Source of the DNA: Ascaphus truei | Taxonomy: Eukaryota; Chordata; Amphibia; Anura; Ascaphidae | NCBI GenBank assembly: GCA_036426205.1 | Contig: CM071569.1 | Span: forward strand, 124,001-188,000 | DNA length: 64,000 nt | Direction of reading: 5' to 3' | Shown here: piece after piece, positions 1 to 11,112 of the stretch | Numbering within the stretch: the stretch's first letter is position 1 | How the letters are laid out: every line of letters begins with the position of its first letter | The notes under the pieces: model-generated | Seen by the model: only the letters and a program-made list of their open reading frames with translations | The model's database searches: none | Told to the model about the DNA's origin: nothing | Made by a program: the position numbers and the translations under genes

Positions 1-286
1 ATTTTATTAAAGGGTTATATTTAATAGGTATATGCAGTGTTCGACAAATCACCCAAAAATCTACTCGGCCACCCAAAAAATCTACTCGCCCCCAGCCACG
101 ACCCTAGCGCATATAAGTGACTATCAGCAAATACACACGAATGCAGCCGTTCCCTACCTGTCTTCTGAGTTAGGGGGGATTCCGAGTATCCTGGTAGAAG
201 CTTTCTAATCAGATCTGGAACAAAGAAAGTTAGAAATTATTTTAAAACCTCAATACATTCTTATGTGTAGTCCACTGACTACTTGT

Positions 287-1033
287 TTGACTGGGTGACT
301 GAGTGACAGGGTGAGTGACTGACAGGGTGAGTGACTGACAGGGTGAGTGACTGACTGGGTAACTGACTGACTGGGTGAGTGACTGACTGAATGGGTGAGT
401 GACTGAATGGGTGAGTGGGTGACTGACTGACTGACTGACTGGGTGAGTAACTGACTGGGTTACTAACTGGGCGAGTGAGTGACTGAGTGGGTTACTGACT
501 GACAGAGTGGCTGGGTGTGTGTGACTGGGTAACTGGCTGAGTGACTGAATGGGTGACTGACTGAGTGACAGGGTGAGTGACTGACTGGGTGAGTGACTGG
601 GTAACTGACTGACTGGGTGAGTGACTGACTGAATGGGTGAGTGACTGAGTGGGTGAGTGACTGACTGAGTGACAGGGTGAGTGACTGACTGGGTAACTGA
701 CTGACTGGGTGAGTGACTGACTGGGTGAGTGACTGACTGGGTGAGTGACTGACTGAGTGACTGACTGAGTGACTGACTGAGTGACTGACTGACTGGGTTA
801 CTGACTGGGTTACTGAATGGGTTACTGACTGGGTTACTGACTGGGTTACTGACTGACTGGGTTACTGACTGACTAGGTTACTGACTGACTGGGTTACTGA
901 CTGACTAGGTTACTGACTGACTGGGTTACTGACTGACTGGGTTACTGACTGACTAGGTTACTGACTGACTGGGTTACTGACTGACTGGGTTACTGACTGA
1001 CTGGGTTAATGACTGACTGACTGACTGGGTGTA
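287..1033. repeat. GACT/GGGT minisatellite
   Basis: About 740 bp built from TGACTGAC and GGGTGAGT or GGGTTACT blocks in irregular order. The array changes from a GGGTGAGTGACTGACT type on the left to a GGGTTACTGACTGACT type after about 800. It lies inside the hAT-like element. No coding potential. Confidence 0.9.
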
Positions 1034-1160
1034 GAATGGGACAAATACATTAGGAATAACTGTAGACAGCATAAGAAATTGTTACAATTAACCAAAACAA
1101 TGTTTTATTTAGCAGTGTATGCGGCCGGGAGCACCACCCCTTTGGCACCTCCCGTCCGGC

Positions 1161-1162
1161 AG

Positions 1163-1195
<33 letters not shown>
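1161..1195. repeat. poly-C run
   Basis: About 35 nearly uninterrupted cytosines inside the hAT-like element. Length in the assembly may be unreliable. Confidence 0.9.
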
Positions 1196-1197
<2 letters not shown>

Positions 1198-1572
1198 AGA
1201 CCCTCTTTATAGTTTTAATTATAACCTGCCTTTTTATTTTTTGGATGGGCTAAAATCCTAACTGAGAAAGGCTAGGCAGGCCGGCATTCCCCCCACCCCC
1301 CCTCACTCGGGCGTAGTGGAAGCTTTGTGGAGGTGGCAGGGTGGGTGGGAGGCACGTCCCCAGCGGGCTCCCCATGGGACAGTCAGCCCCGCCATGGCCG
1401 CCACTGCCCTGCTCCCCTCGCCGGCATGTCCCGCATGGCATGAAGCTAGTGGTCGGGGGTGCAGACCGGCATATCCCCCCCCCCCCACACCTCATGCGGC
1501 GGCTGCGCCGTCATGAAGATAGCTGGGCTTAGTGTAATCTTTGGGGAGGCGGCAGGGTGGGGGGGAGGCACA

Positions 1573-1976
1573 CTGTCCCATGCATACACACACACCCATG
1601 CATACACACACACCCATACACACACACACACAACCATGCACACACCCACACAACCATGTACACACACACACCCATGCCCACACCCTTGCACACATACACC
1701 CATGCCCACACCCATGCACACACCCATGCACACAGACACACACACCCATGCCCACGCCCATGCACACACACACACCCATGCATACACAAACACACACCCA
1801 TGCACACACACACACACACCCATGCCCACACACACACACCCATGCCCACACACNNNNNNNNNNNNNNNNNNNNNNNNNNNNNNNNNNNNNNNNNNNNNNN
1901 NNNNNNNNNNNNNNNNNNNNNNNNNNNNNNNNNNNNNNNNNNNNCACACACCCATGCCCACACACACACACCCATG

Positions 1977-2009
<33 letters not shown>

Positions 2010-2120
2010 ATGCACACACACACACACACACACACACACAGATCCATGCGCACACACCCACACACACATGCCCACACCCATACACACACACACACATACA
2101 TACCAATGCATACACACACG
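1573..2120. repeat. CA-rich microsatellite with CCCATGC interruptions
   Basis: Long (CA)n broken by CCCATGC-type units, containing the assembly gap at 1854-1944. The long open frames across it (histidine/threonine or cysteine/valine strings) are artefacts of the dinucleotide repeat. Confidence 0.9.
1854..1944. other. assembly gap (91 N)
   Basis: A run of N inside the CA-rich repeat, so the true repeat length is unknown. Confidence 1.
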
Positions 2121-2121
2121 G

Positions 2122-2655
2122 GACGCCGTGACAGGCCGAGACGGGGGGGACACCCCCACTGCAATCTGCTGGCCCGCGCCGGACCACGTGACAGGCCGAG
2201 AAGGGGGGACACCCCCACGACAATCTGCTGGCCCGCGCCGGACCACGTGACAGGCCGAGAAGGGGGGACACCCCAACGACAATCTGCTGGCCCGCGCCGG
2301 ACCACGTGACATGCCGAGAAGGGGGGGACACCCCCACTGCAATCTGCTGGCCAAGTTAAGCGGGGACATGCCAAGAAGGGGGGGACACCCCCATGACAAT
2401 CTGCTGGCCAAGTTAAGCGGGGACATGCCGAGAAGGGGGGGACACCCCCACGACAATCTGCTGGCCAAGTTAAGCGGGGACATGCCGAGAAGGGGGGGGA
2501 CACCCCCACGACAATCTGCTGGCCAAGTTAAGCGGGGACATGCCGAGAAGGGGGGGACACCCCCACGACAATCTGCTGGCCAAGTTAAGCGGGGACATGC
2601 CGAGAAGGGGGGGACACCCCCACGACAATCTGCTGGCCAAGTTAAGCGGGGACAG
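2122..2655. repeat. 57-60-bp tandem repeat, about nine units
   Basis: Units start near CATGCCGAGAAGGGGGG and contain CACCCCCACGACAATCTGC. The first units (to about 2300) end in a GCCCGCGCCGGACCAC variant and later ones in CCAAGTTAAGCGGGGA, giving two subtypes in order. It is followed by a short (GGGAGAGAAGGGGGAACA)n tract to about 2700. It lies inside the hAT-like element. Confidence 0.9.
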
Positions 2656-3084
2656 GGAGAGAAGGGGGAACAGGGAGAGAAGGGGGAACAGGGAGAGTAA
2701 GGGGGCTTGCAGGGAAGGAGTAAGGGGGCTTGCAGGGAAGCAGCAGAGGGGCCGCAAGACGGAGGATTGGAGAGTACTTACTTACTCTCCAAGAGATCTC
2801 CGGCCGGAAAGAATGGCTGCTCGTTGGGGGCGGGCTCATATAGAGCCTGGTCGCGCGCCCACAAAGCCTGGGAGCGTGCGCCAATCAGCTGTCAGGTAAG
2901 GGGAGGTTTTTTTTTCAGCGCGAGCAGGGAAAATTTTCAGCGCGAACGGGGGAAATTTAAAAAAACAAGCACGTGTTCTGCTTGGACCAATATTTACTCG
3001 CCTGGGGGTTAAATCCACCCGCCCCGGGCGTGTAAATGTATAGGATTGTCGAACACTGGGTATATGTACTGATAACCTGTGAAT

Positions 3085-3445
3085 GAACTGTGGGATTTCC
3101 AAGTCATGGATTCCAAGGGACCAGACGGCTACCAAGCTTGGTGCCTATGGGTGTATGCGGAGTCCGGACTTGAAAGCCTCAGGCACGCCAAGGTGTTAGA
3201 ACAGGAGGGGTACTGCAGTTCTGCTTGAGTACCCGCATCCTGGGCTAACACAGCACTATCCGGCCACCATTTCCCAGAGCCCAGACTCTGTGGAGCCTGG
3301 TCGGCGGGTGGGCTCAGTATGCAAAGAGGCAGAGGTGCCAGGTTGGCGCATGTCCCTTTGCAGAATGAGAAAAGGTGCCCGCCCGGCTTTACAATACCGG
3401 CAAATCGGTGATTGGCTGGCAGGAGAATTCCCAGCACAAACGCTA
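3085..3445 (+). repeat. dispersed repeat R1, copy 1
   Basis: About 360 bp closely similar to 37300-37655 in the same orientation. Shared landmarks include ACCAAGCTTGGTGCCT, ACTTGAAAGCCTCAGG and TGATTGGCTGGCAGGAGAAT. No ORF. The class is not identified. It begins just right of the hAT-like element. Confidence 0.7.
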
Positions 3446-4559
3446 TAGAATACGGCGCAAGATGAAAAATGATGCAATTTGTGTTTATTTTGCTCCAAAT
3501 TTGCTATGATACATCTCCCCCGTAGAAGTACGTGCTTACCTGTATGGGCCAAAGGAGGTACCGGATGTCACCACTCATACCTTCCTTTGCAAACATCTCC
3601 TCCATCGCCCCAGTTGTGAATGAAAGTAATGCTAACTAATCCTAAACGGCAGGGAAGGGACAGTGTTTTCATTGCAGTGACTAAAGAGGATAACTATGAG
3701 ATTGTGATAAGTAACTTCAGAGATCTGTTTGCAAAGGAAAAACTAGTAATTCCTGTAAAAGGCACAAAGAAGCAATGCCCCATTTCTGCACAAGGTGGCA
3801 GCAGAGGATAAACAACAGAACTGCAACGTTTACATTTTTTCAGTGATGCTACTGTACGGTTTGCCATAAGGAGAGACGGGCACATTTTTGTTGGTGAATA
3901 TGGATCCGCAGCGGATTGGCCGATTCCTTTGGTCCGCGGATTTCAGCGTATCAACCTCAAAAACGGTGATTCGCCGGCCCTGTAAGTAGCCACCACTTCA
4001 TGGGGTCTGGTGCTCTGGGAGTCCCACGATGTCGTGACTACTACGTCACGGACTTCACCAGCTCATTTTCTGTGGGAGACCGTGTTCTGCGCTCCTGTGG
4101 ATCATGCAAACAGAGGAACAGAAGAGGATCTTCCGTTCCCGTAATCAGTCACGCCCGGATCACGGGATCACTTTTTCTTAAATTTAACTATTAATGTTGC
4201 AATACATTTTACCCGGCACTTTATCTGAGAAATCTTACAAATATTATTATTTATTTGCCGATATTGCTGTGCAGAAATGACCATTATCAGATTGATTTTC
4301 CAATCTATCTGTAACTGAGTTATATTGTATTATGACTATACGCTGCTTAATTATTTCTGTGCAAATTAGGGGTATTCTGACTACTGTGTAACAACAACCT
4401 GTACTACATCAGCAAGGTTTGTACTAATACTGTGTTTAGTGTTTCAATTTCCTAATTATCATATAAGGGTATTAATAATGCAGTACTTACTGATTTAATC
4501 CAAAGTGAAAGTTCACATTGTTTATTAGTGTTTAGTTTGCATCTGCATTAATATCTGAG
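3446..4559. other. no gene seen; one decayed repeat end
   Basis: No convincing ORF. Near 3875-3990 the strand reads GAGACGGGCACATTTTTG and then rearranged GGATCCGC and GGATTTC motifs. These resemble, in reverse orientation, the right edge of the minisatellite-bearing repeat at 20030-20130, so this is probably a decayed member of that family. Nothing else is supported. Confidence 0.4.
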
Positions 4560-4574
4560 ATCTGACTCCAAAAG

Positions 4575-4930
4575 ACTGTTCATGGTCCCAAGGTTCAGCA
4601 AAGTATCCGGCCGCTCCTCCTCCTACAGTGCACCCCAAAACTGGAACAACCTACCAGAGACTCTCACATCCACCACCAGTTTAAGTTCTTTCAAATCTAA
4701 GGCTGTCTCACATTTTAATCTGGTAACTGTTTCATACGCCTATAAACATATAGTATCTCTTACTGTGCATGCTATGTCTTGTATATAATGTATAACCCTG
4801 TTCACTTAATGTGACTATGTATTTGTAACCATGTATTATTTGTCATCATAACTCTGTGCCCAGGACATACTTGAAAACTAGAGGTAACTCTCAATGTTTT
4901 ACTTCCTGGTAACACATTTTAGAAATACAA
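4575..4930 (+). mobile_element. L2/CR1-like LINE 3' end fragment
   Basis: The plus-strand translation includes SAPQNWNNLPETLTSTTS followed by SLSSFKSKAVSHF. This fits the conserved C-terminal end of L2/CR1-type ORF2 (aromatic plus NxLP, then SxxxFK). The following 3' UTR is nearly the same as the reverse complement of 63667-64000. The reading frame is only a remnant, and the element is 5'-truncated. Confidence 0.75.
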
Positions 4931-5277
4931 AATATCTGTTAATACCTTGCCTTGCCCCATATATTAAAGTGTGTTTTATTTTTATTGTATCCAAACCCGT
5001 GTGAAGCTTCTTGCTCCAGTACATGGTATTGCATTTAGCTGAAGTTTAATGCTTGTTATAACAGAGTTTGTTTTTCCTGGAAGCCTGTTCGGTCATTCTA
5101 AAACCGGTCTCCTGATTTCTGCTCCTTGATTATATCTCCGCAGAGAGAGCCTTTCTGAAACGCTGCCATTGTTCCCACGCCATGAGCTGAAGCGCTGGGA
5201 GTCGCACAGATCTGCACATAACGGTGCAGCACCCAGCAAGGCCAAACTTAACTAATTACTGTGGGGTATCTTCTAGA

Positions 5278-5580
5278 TTAAGGGTGTTCAACTTCCCTCC
5301 CCCCTCCCCCCTCCCACCCCCTCTTCAACAGATCAGGTTTTCAGGATATTCCTGCTTCAGCACAGCTGGCTCAATCAGAGGCTCAGTCAAAGACTGAAGC
5401 ATCATATCTATACACCTTGCCTCTGATTGAGCCGCAATGCTGAAGATGGGACTGACGGAGCCACCTGTGCTGAAGCAGGGACTGATTGAGCCACCTGTGC
5501 TTAGTACACATTGATTAGTTAGAACAGTTGTTCTTGCGCATGGCACCCCCTGCAGGATTTGAAACATTTCTGGCACCCCT
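5278..5580. mobile_element. foldback MITE (CAGCACAGGTGGCTCAATCAG family), copy 1
   Basis: Contains the inverted pair TTCAGCACAGCTGGCTCAAT and GATTGAGCCACCTGTGCTGA, with TCAGGTTTTCAGGATATTCC on one side. The whole unit folds on itself. Related copies lie near 10990, 16560 and 30660. No ORF; non-autonomous DNA element. Confidence 0.7.
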
Positions 5581-6428
5581 ACTCTACATGCTGCAGGCCA
5601 CTCTTCTCACTCACATGTACCACACTCACCCTCCTTAAACACACAAATCCATCACGCTCTTTTTGACTTGTGCAAAAAAAAAGTTACCCGTCATTCCTCT
5701 TGTTACTGTGCTGTTGAACTTATTGGTGCCTGTTAAGTCATAATGTCAATGTACGTGCCCTGCAACGTTAGTGAAAGGAAGAGCAACACTTTTGGATGTC
5801 AGCGCAAGCCCCACTGCGGTGAGAGAGGTCCCGTCCCCAGAGCCGAAACATTGCTAAGGTGAAATAAACCATCTTGTACTGGAATCAAGAGGCAGTAGTA
5901 AGAGTGCAGGGATATCTTGACTGTTACCTCCTGTGAAATACATAAATGGAAAGTAATGACTAATGGCAGAGGTGTTTGGTTACGGACAAAGTGCCACAAT
6001 CAGACCACTCCGGAATGGCTACAAACTAGCAATTGAACATTGTACTTTTGAAGACTGTTCACTACCCAACCACTGCTCAATCAGCAGTCAGGACATGGGC
6101 AGCCGTGGGTAATTATGCCATAAAGGACTGTAGGATTACATTCAATTTACGGTACATCTGATTAGATATTGCATGATTGCACATAAAAGAATCAGTGCCC
6201 AATGCATACACTAATAATTAACTTGCTGCTGAGTGACCAAAGGTTTAAGGAAGAATGGGATTCGTTTGAATCAAGTCTGACACTTCAGTCACTTCTTTCA
6301 CTTCAGTCAATTCACATATTTTGGAATCACTTTAACAAAATTGTGTGTCTTAATTGTCCTGAAAATGTAAAATAACAAACTTTTATTATTGCTTTTGATG
6401 AGATATGCTTTTTTTTCTTCTTTTCGTG

Positions 6429-6486
<58 letters not shown>

Positions 6487-6902
6487 AACAAATAAGACTG
6501 TGCCTTACAATGTGAACCGATCCCCAGCTAAAAGGTATAATAATATAATGATTATGTGAACCAATTAATGATGGATGTAATAGATATCAATCGGATGATG
6601 TAACAAACAAGATCAAATATGAAAAAATAATTCCATAAAAAATAGATATAAAAAAATATATAGTAAATGTATGTCTAAATATTGTTGGTCTATATGAAAC
6701 TGAATAGAGTAGCATATGCCACCAATGGATAGGACAAGGGATAATAATAAAAACAAAACAATAAAATAATGGATACAATTGCATGAACTGATTAAATAAG
6801 TCCAATATTATATGGATTAGTAGTGAGATCTTGCTGCAAACAGGAACATGCTGCCTTCCACGGGGAACCAACGAATTCCAAGCCAATCTGTACAAAAACA
6901 CA
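5581..6902. other. no gene seen; AT microsatellite at 6430-6475
   Basis: AT-rich sequence with an uninterrupted (TA)n tract at 6430-6475. No supported coding sequence on either strand. Confidence 0.6.
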
Positions 6903-7946
6903 AAAAAGAAAGCGCCCGATCCTAGTGCAATGTGTCCAAAAAAATATACATTTATTTCCCTAAAAAATCCAACAAAATGCTAACTCCAAACACAACAGAT
7001 TAAAACATGCGTTTATGAGATATACTCAGCACCGGACGAGGATACAGCACCAGCTCACTCCGTGTCTTCACGCATGGATCTGCAGTGCTCCACTGGGTCT
7101 CCGTCCCAGCAGGAACTCAGGAGCGACACTGTAGTTCAGATAGTCTCCGGAGGGGAACAAGGCTGGTGTGTGAACAAGTCTCGGGCACAAATGTGTACCG
7201 TATCTGAGCTGGAAATAGTTGCTCTATCGTTATGTAAGTCACAGATGCAGAAAGAAAGTAAAGTACCCCATCAGCAACGCAACATACACCCTACGCGTTT
7301 CTTCACATACGTGATTTCTAGGGGATGGATCTAAGATGTAGCATCATTAGTAATATAGGTTAAAAACAATCCAAACAGAAAAAAATCTAGCTAATTGATT
7401 TGATTAATATCAGTTGTGGAAGACTGTGTTACATAACCCTTTGTATACCATACAGAACTAATCCTAGTAGGTTCACAGCAATATTATGTGCAAAAAAAAA
7501 AATATAGAAAAAACAAAGGAAAGATAATAAAACCTATCATATATAACCAGTCTAAATATATAAAAGCAACAAAAAAAAAGTAATTAAAGAAGAGATTGGA
7601 GAATGATTTAATAAAACTCCATAATAATATTAAATCTATATAATATCTCTCCCTCTCAGTATAATGAAGTAACTAACACTATCAATTGGATACTATTGGT
7701 ACAATTGCTGTTAGGCACAGAGTATATAAATATGCAGTATAGAAAAATACTCTGGTATATGAAATAAAAATAGCAATGAGCAACCACTGCGTCTTGCAAG
7801 GGTGTGGTGTGGTTGCTCATTGCTTTTTTTAGTCTGCTTTCTTAATTGCTTTCTTTAATCTGTGTTTGTGAGTGCATTTGTTAGATTTTTAGGGAAATAA
7901 ATGTATATTTTTTTGGACACATTGCACTAGGATCGGGCGCTTCTTT
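6903..7946. mobile_element. 1.04-kb TIR element (non-autonomous DNA transposon)
   Basis: The left end, starting near AAGCGCCCGATCCTAGTGCA, is repeated inverted at 7880-7942 (TGCACTAGGATCGGGCGCTT). The match extends through GTGTCCAAAAAAATATACAT and TTATTTCCCTAAAAA for about 65 bp. The interior has no transposase and includes an ACGCGTTTC motif at 7294-7302. Exact termini and target duplication are not resolved. Confidence 0.75.
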
Positions 7947-8054
7947 TTTGTTTTGTATATAATAAAATATAATATATAATACTGATTTTAAAGTTATGGT
8001 GAGTAAAAAAAGATGACACAAAACCCTCCACAGGAAAGCAAATATTTGTATTGT

Positions 8055-8130
8055 GATATATATATATATAAATATATATATATTTATATATATAAATATA
8101 TAAATATAAGATATATATATATATAAGCAT
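8055..8130. repeat. AT-rich microsatellite
   Basis: Imperfect (TA)n with AAATATA interruptions. The reading frames across it are artefacts. Confidence 0.85.
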
Positions 8131-8389
8131 TTATCAAAATACATTTCACTTTTTTCCAGGGAAACCTTGATACATGAGTCCATTGTGTCAATTGTACCAT
8201 AACGTTTGAACTTTGATGTCCTCTCTTTTAGTCCAGGGTTTCAAGTCATCTGAAAAGGAAATACATACAGAGCAGTTCACATACTGTATGACCATTGACT
8301 GGGTTGTTAGGGAGAAATTGAATAACAGCTACGTAAGTATAAATAATGCACATTAACCGATACCTCCAGGTCCAGTAAAGGGGCCCAAC

Positions 8390-8945
8390 CCACCCCCCCC
8401 CCCCCCCCCCCCCTTGCCGGAGACACTAGACTTTATTGCCTGCAGGCAAGAAGGGGCATCCTTTTCCCCTGGTCCACAAAACAGGGCCCTCCCCTTCCCC
8501 AGGCGCCCTCTACTGGGCCCTTCCCAAGGCCATCCCTCTTGCAGGGCTTTCCCCTCTGCTGGCCGACACAAATCTAGAAGAGGGGATTCTCCAGGCTCTC
8601 ATTCTGCACTCCTCCACTGGGCCTACAGGCCCATCCAAGGGCCCCAGGTAAGACCACTATGTTCCCTGAACCAGTATTCCCTTTTACCCCCTCCCCAGGC
8701 CCAGCACCCTTCCCAAGCCCAGTACCCATTTTTACCTCCTCCCCAAGTCCTGTACTCCCTTTTTCCTCCTCCCCAAGTCCTGTACTCCCTTTTTTCTCCT
8801 CCCCAAGCCCATTACATACTTATACCCCAAAGAATCCCCTTATACCCTCCCCCCAGGACATCCCGATATCCCCCCCCCGCCCCCCTACCCTCCATCTCCG
8901 CCCCCCCTCCCCCCCCTTCACTCCCCCCCCCCCCCCCCCCTGGTA
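8390..8945. repeat. poly-C and pyrimidine-rich minisatellite tract
   Basis: A cytosine run at about 8391-8413 is followed by C/T-rich DNA. At 8720-8810 there are repeats around CTCCCCAAGTCCTGTACTCC, and the tract ends in another C run near 8926-8940. The proline-rich open frame across it has no start context or family match and is judged non-coding. Confidence 0.75.
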
Positions 8946-10985
8946 CCTGTGCATTTTGGGACTGCCGTCAAAACACAGAATATTAACATACTTCTACAGT
9001 GAAAAAGAAGGTACACATTTTTATTCAATCTGTTAACAAACACTGGGTTATATTCACTAAATTGATATATAGTTTTAATAGCAGTTGAAGAAAAACAGAC
9101 ATAGCAGTAATGACTATTGTACTTTAGAGATTGTACTTCCCTGAGGATAATTATTCTTGACCTCTGCTACCTCATTCCTTAGTCATTAGGTAATTAATAA
9201 ACTGGCGATTAGGAAAAATCTGTCCATTGTTTCCCTTCAGAATCTGAGGTTTACAGGCTGTTTGGGTGTTTGGTATGAAACTTTATTTCATCATATTAAA
9301 GTGAATTATTGCATTCTTGGCTGAATAAGTGTCTATAGTTTTAGTCAATGAGTACAAATGATTGAACCTTCCTCCCACAGAAGTTTAAACATTGGAGCAA
9401 AGCCATGTCATGGAATAGTCTTCACTGCGCGTTTTGTGGTTTGGAGAAAACGAATACCCGATAAATTGGTACATTTCATAATTTTGGCAGCTGCCAGGCT
9501 CAATGTTCTTATTACAGAGAGGTGTTATCTTCATCATGATCAGCATTGTTATCCTGCCGGGACTCCTCTGCTGGAGGTGGACTTGCCTGTTTTAGGTTAG
9601 GTGAGAGGTTAGTGAATTGGGAGCATCAAAACAAATGGAATAATACAACATTTCTCATGCAATATCGGTACAAAAAACTGATTCATTGAAGCAAAGAATC
9701 TAATGGAAAACGATAACCTGAAGCAAAGTTATATTCACATGGTGTAGAAATTCATATCTGTTCACAGAAACACAACAAATCTGTCATTATAGACTAAGGG
9801 ACACACGCAACAACTGCGGGTACAGGTTCTCTCACCAGTTCCAGCGGCGACTACCATTCTAGTCAGTGGGAGTTAATGTCACAACAAGCGAAATAACCAC
9901 CTTGGCCCAAAAGGGTGTTATTCAATATGCTTCAAAGGGAACAATCACACCACTATAAGAACAAATATGCCTATTGACTTCCATGGGAGTTTTCAGGTGA
10001 GAACGGTGTGCTCACCGCTTCGGGGGTTATTGAATAACCCCGTAAACATGTCTATTTCTAGCAACAGGACTATTATGATAAAAATATGTGGTTACAGGAA
10101 GTGATAGGGAAGTGGTTTCTGCATTTAGAGATGTGTCGTAGACTCTTTCGTCCGGTCAGTTTGGCTGCACAAGCCGAGGTGAGAAAGGCACCGTGACAGA
10201 ACCCCCGTCGGAACCACATCCTGGAAGGCAAATCACTATTGGACCAGTGAAGTGACAACAACCGAGTGGAAGAGACCGCCCAGACTTCAACTGCGCTTGC
10301 ACCAGGAGGAAGGATGAGGAAGGAAGGCAGGATTGCCACAGGCTGGAAAGCTAAATTCAAAACGCGTTTGAAGCAGACGCTTGTGACTATTCATTTTACC
10401 AGTCCCAATTTTATTTAAAAAAAATATGCCATAGTGTTGTCTCTGTTTCTATAAGGATCAAAATCTCTGAGATCTCCAGGGAGAATTGTGAATTCCTACA
10501 CTTGTTATTAATCTGATAATGAGCATATGCTACTTATAAAAGATCATCTCCAAACAACACCTATTGTATATCATCTATAAGAAATCTACATCTACTGTGT
10601 ACTGTAAGTGTTCCATTATATACTGGACACTCTGTATTATTTTGATGCAATTAATCATATAATTATTTCTTCCATCTTCCATATATACATCGTACATGCT
10701 GAGTCTATGCGCCAGAGGACATCATCTTCTCTAATACAATACAATATATCACGAACAAAACATGCTGTAGACAACTTAGAAAAGGGACGGTGTCAGCACT
10801 GTAATAAGGAATGTTTCTTGTGATGCAAAAGGGCCAACCTGAATGTCTACGGGGACTGGTGGTGCTGCCAGTCTTTCATTGCTGCCAGACTTGTATCATT
10901 GATAAGTGGCTGTCATTTACATCAACACATGTACGTATGGCAAAAACAGTTATTTTGACCAAACTTGTATTTCTCATGTAGCTAT
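8946..10985. other. no gene seen; MITE-like segment 9790-10045
   Basis: No supported ORF. The segment 9790-10045 looks like a foldback repeat: it ends in the perfect 19-bp palindrome GGGGTTATTGAATAACCCC (10023-10041), and GGTGTTATTCAATATGC occurs inside it. Nothing else could be identified. Confidence 0.4.
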
Positions 10986-11112
10986 TGACAGAGGCCACTG
11001 ATTGAGCCACCTGTGCTGAAGCAGGGACTGATGGAGCCTGTACTGAAGCAGGGATATCCTTAAACCTTGACCTGTTGCTCTCCCATGAGAACTGGAGTTA
11101 GACACTCCTGCA
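10986..11112. mobile_element. foldback MITE fragment, copy 2
   Basis: Contains TGATTGAGCCACCTGTGCTG, then AAGCAGGGATATCC and GAACTGGAGTTAGACACTCC. This is the right half of the family seen at 5278-5580. Confidence 0.65.

Larger units (their letters stand above)
35..3058. mobile_element. hAT-like non-autonomous DNA transposon
   Basis: The left end reads CAGTGTTCGACAA and the right end is its inverted counterpart TTGTCGAACACTG. Both ends are flanked by the identical 8-bp sequence GGTATATG (27-34 and 3059-3066). Short inverted ends plus an 8-bp duplication are the hAT hallmark. No transposase reading frame is visible. The 3-kb interior consists mainly of tandem repeats (listed separately), a cytosine run, CA-rich DNA with an assembly gap, and a stretch with inverted similarity near the ends (CTACTCG versus ACTCGCC). 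It would have to be mobilised in trans. Confidence is high for a TIR element with duplication and moderate for the hAT assignment. Confidence 0.8.

Noticed and set aside
1446..2509. Long overlapping ORFs (up to 345 codons) across CA repeats, an N gap and a 57-bp array
   Set aside because: They exist in both strands and several frames because of simple repeats and cross an assembly gap; no protein family resemblance.
2122..2655. Regular repeats resembling a CRISPR array
   Set aside because: Units are contiguous tandem repeats without unique spacers, in an animal genome and inside a transposon.
8414..9036. Proline-rich ORFs near 8.4-9.0 kb
   Set aside because: They arise from poly-C and a CTCCCCAAGTCC minisatellite, with no supporting splice or family evidence.
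9725..9775. Possible last PDZK1 exon with a good acceptor (TTTCTGTGAACAG on minus)
   Set aside because: In phase 0 the exon would encode one residue and then a stop, not a PDZ-binding tail.
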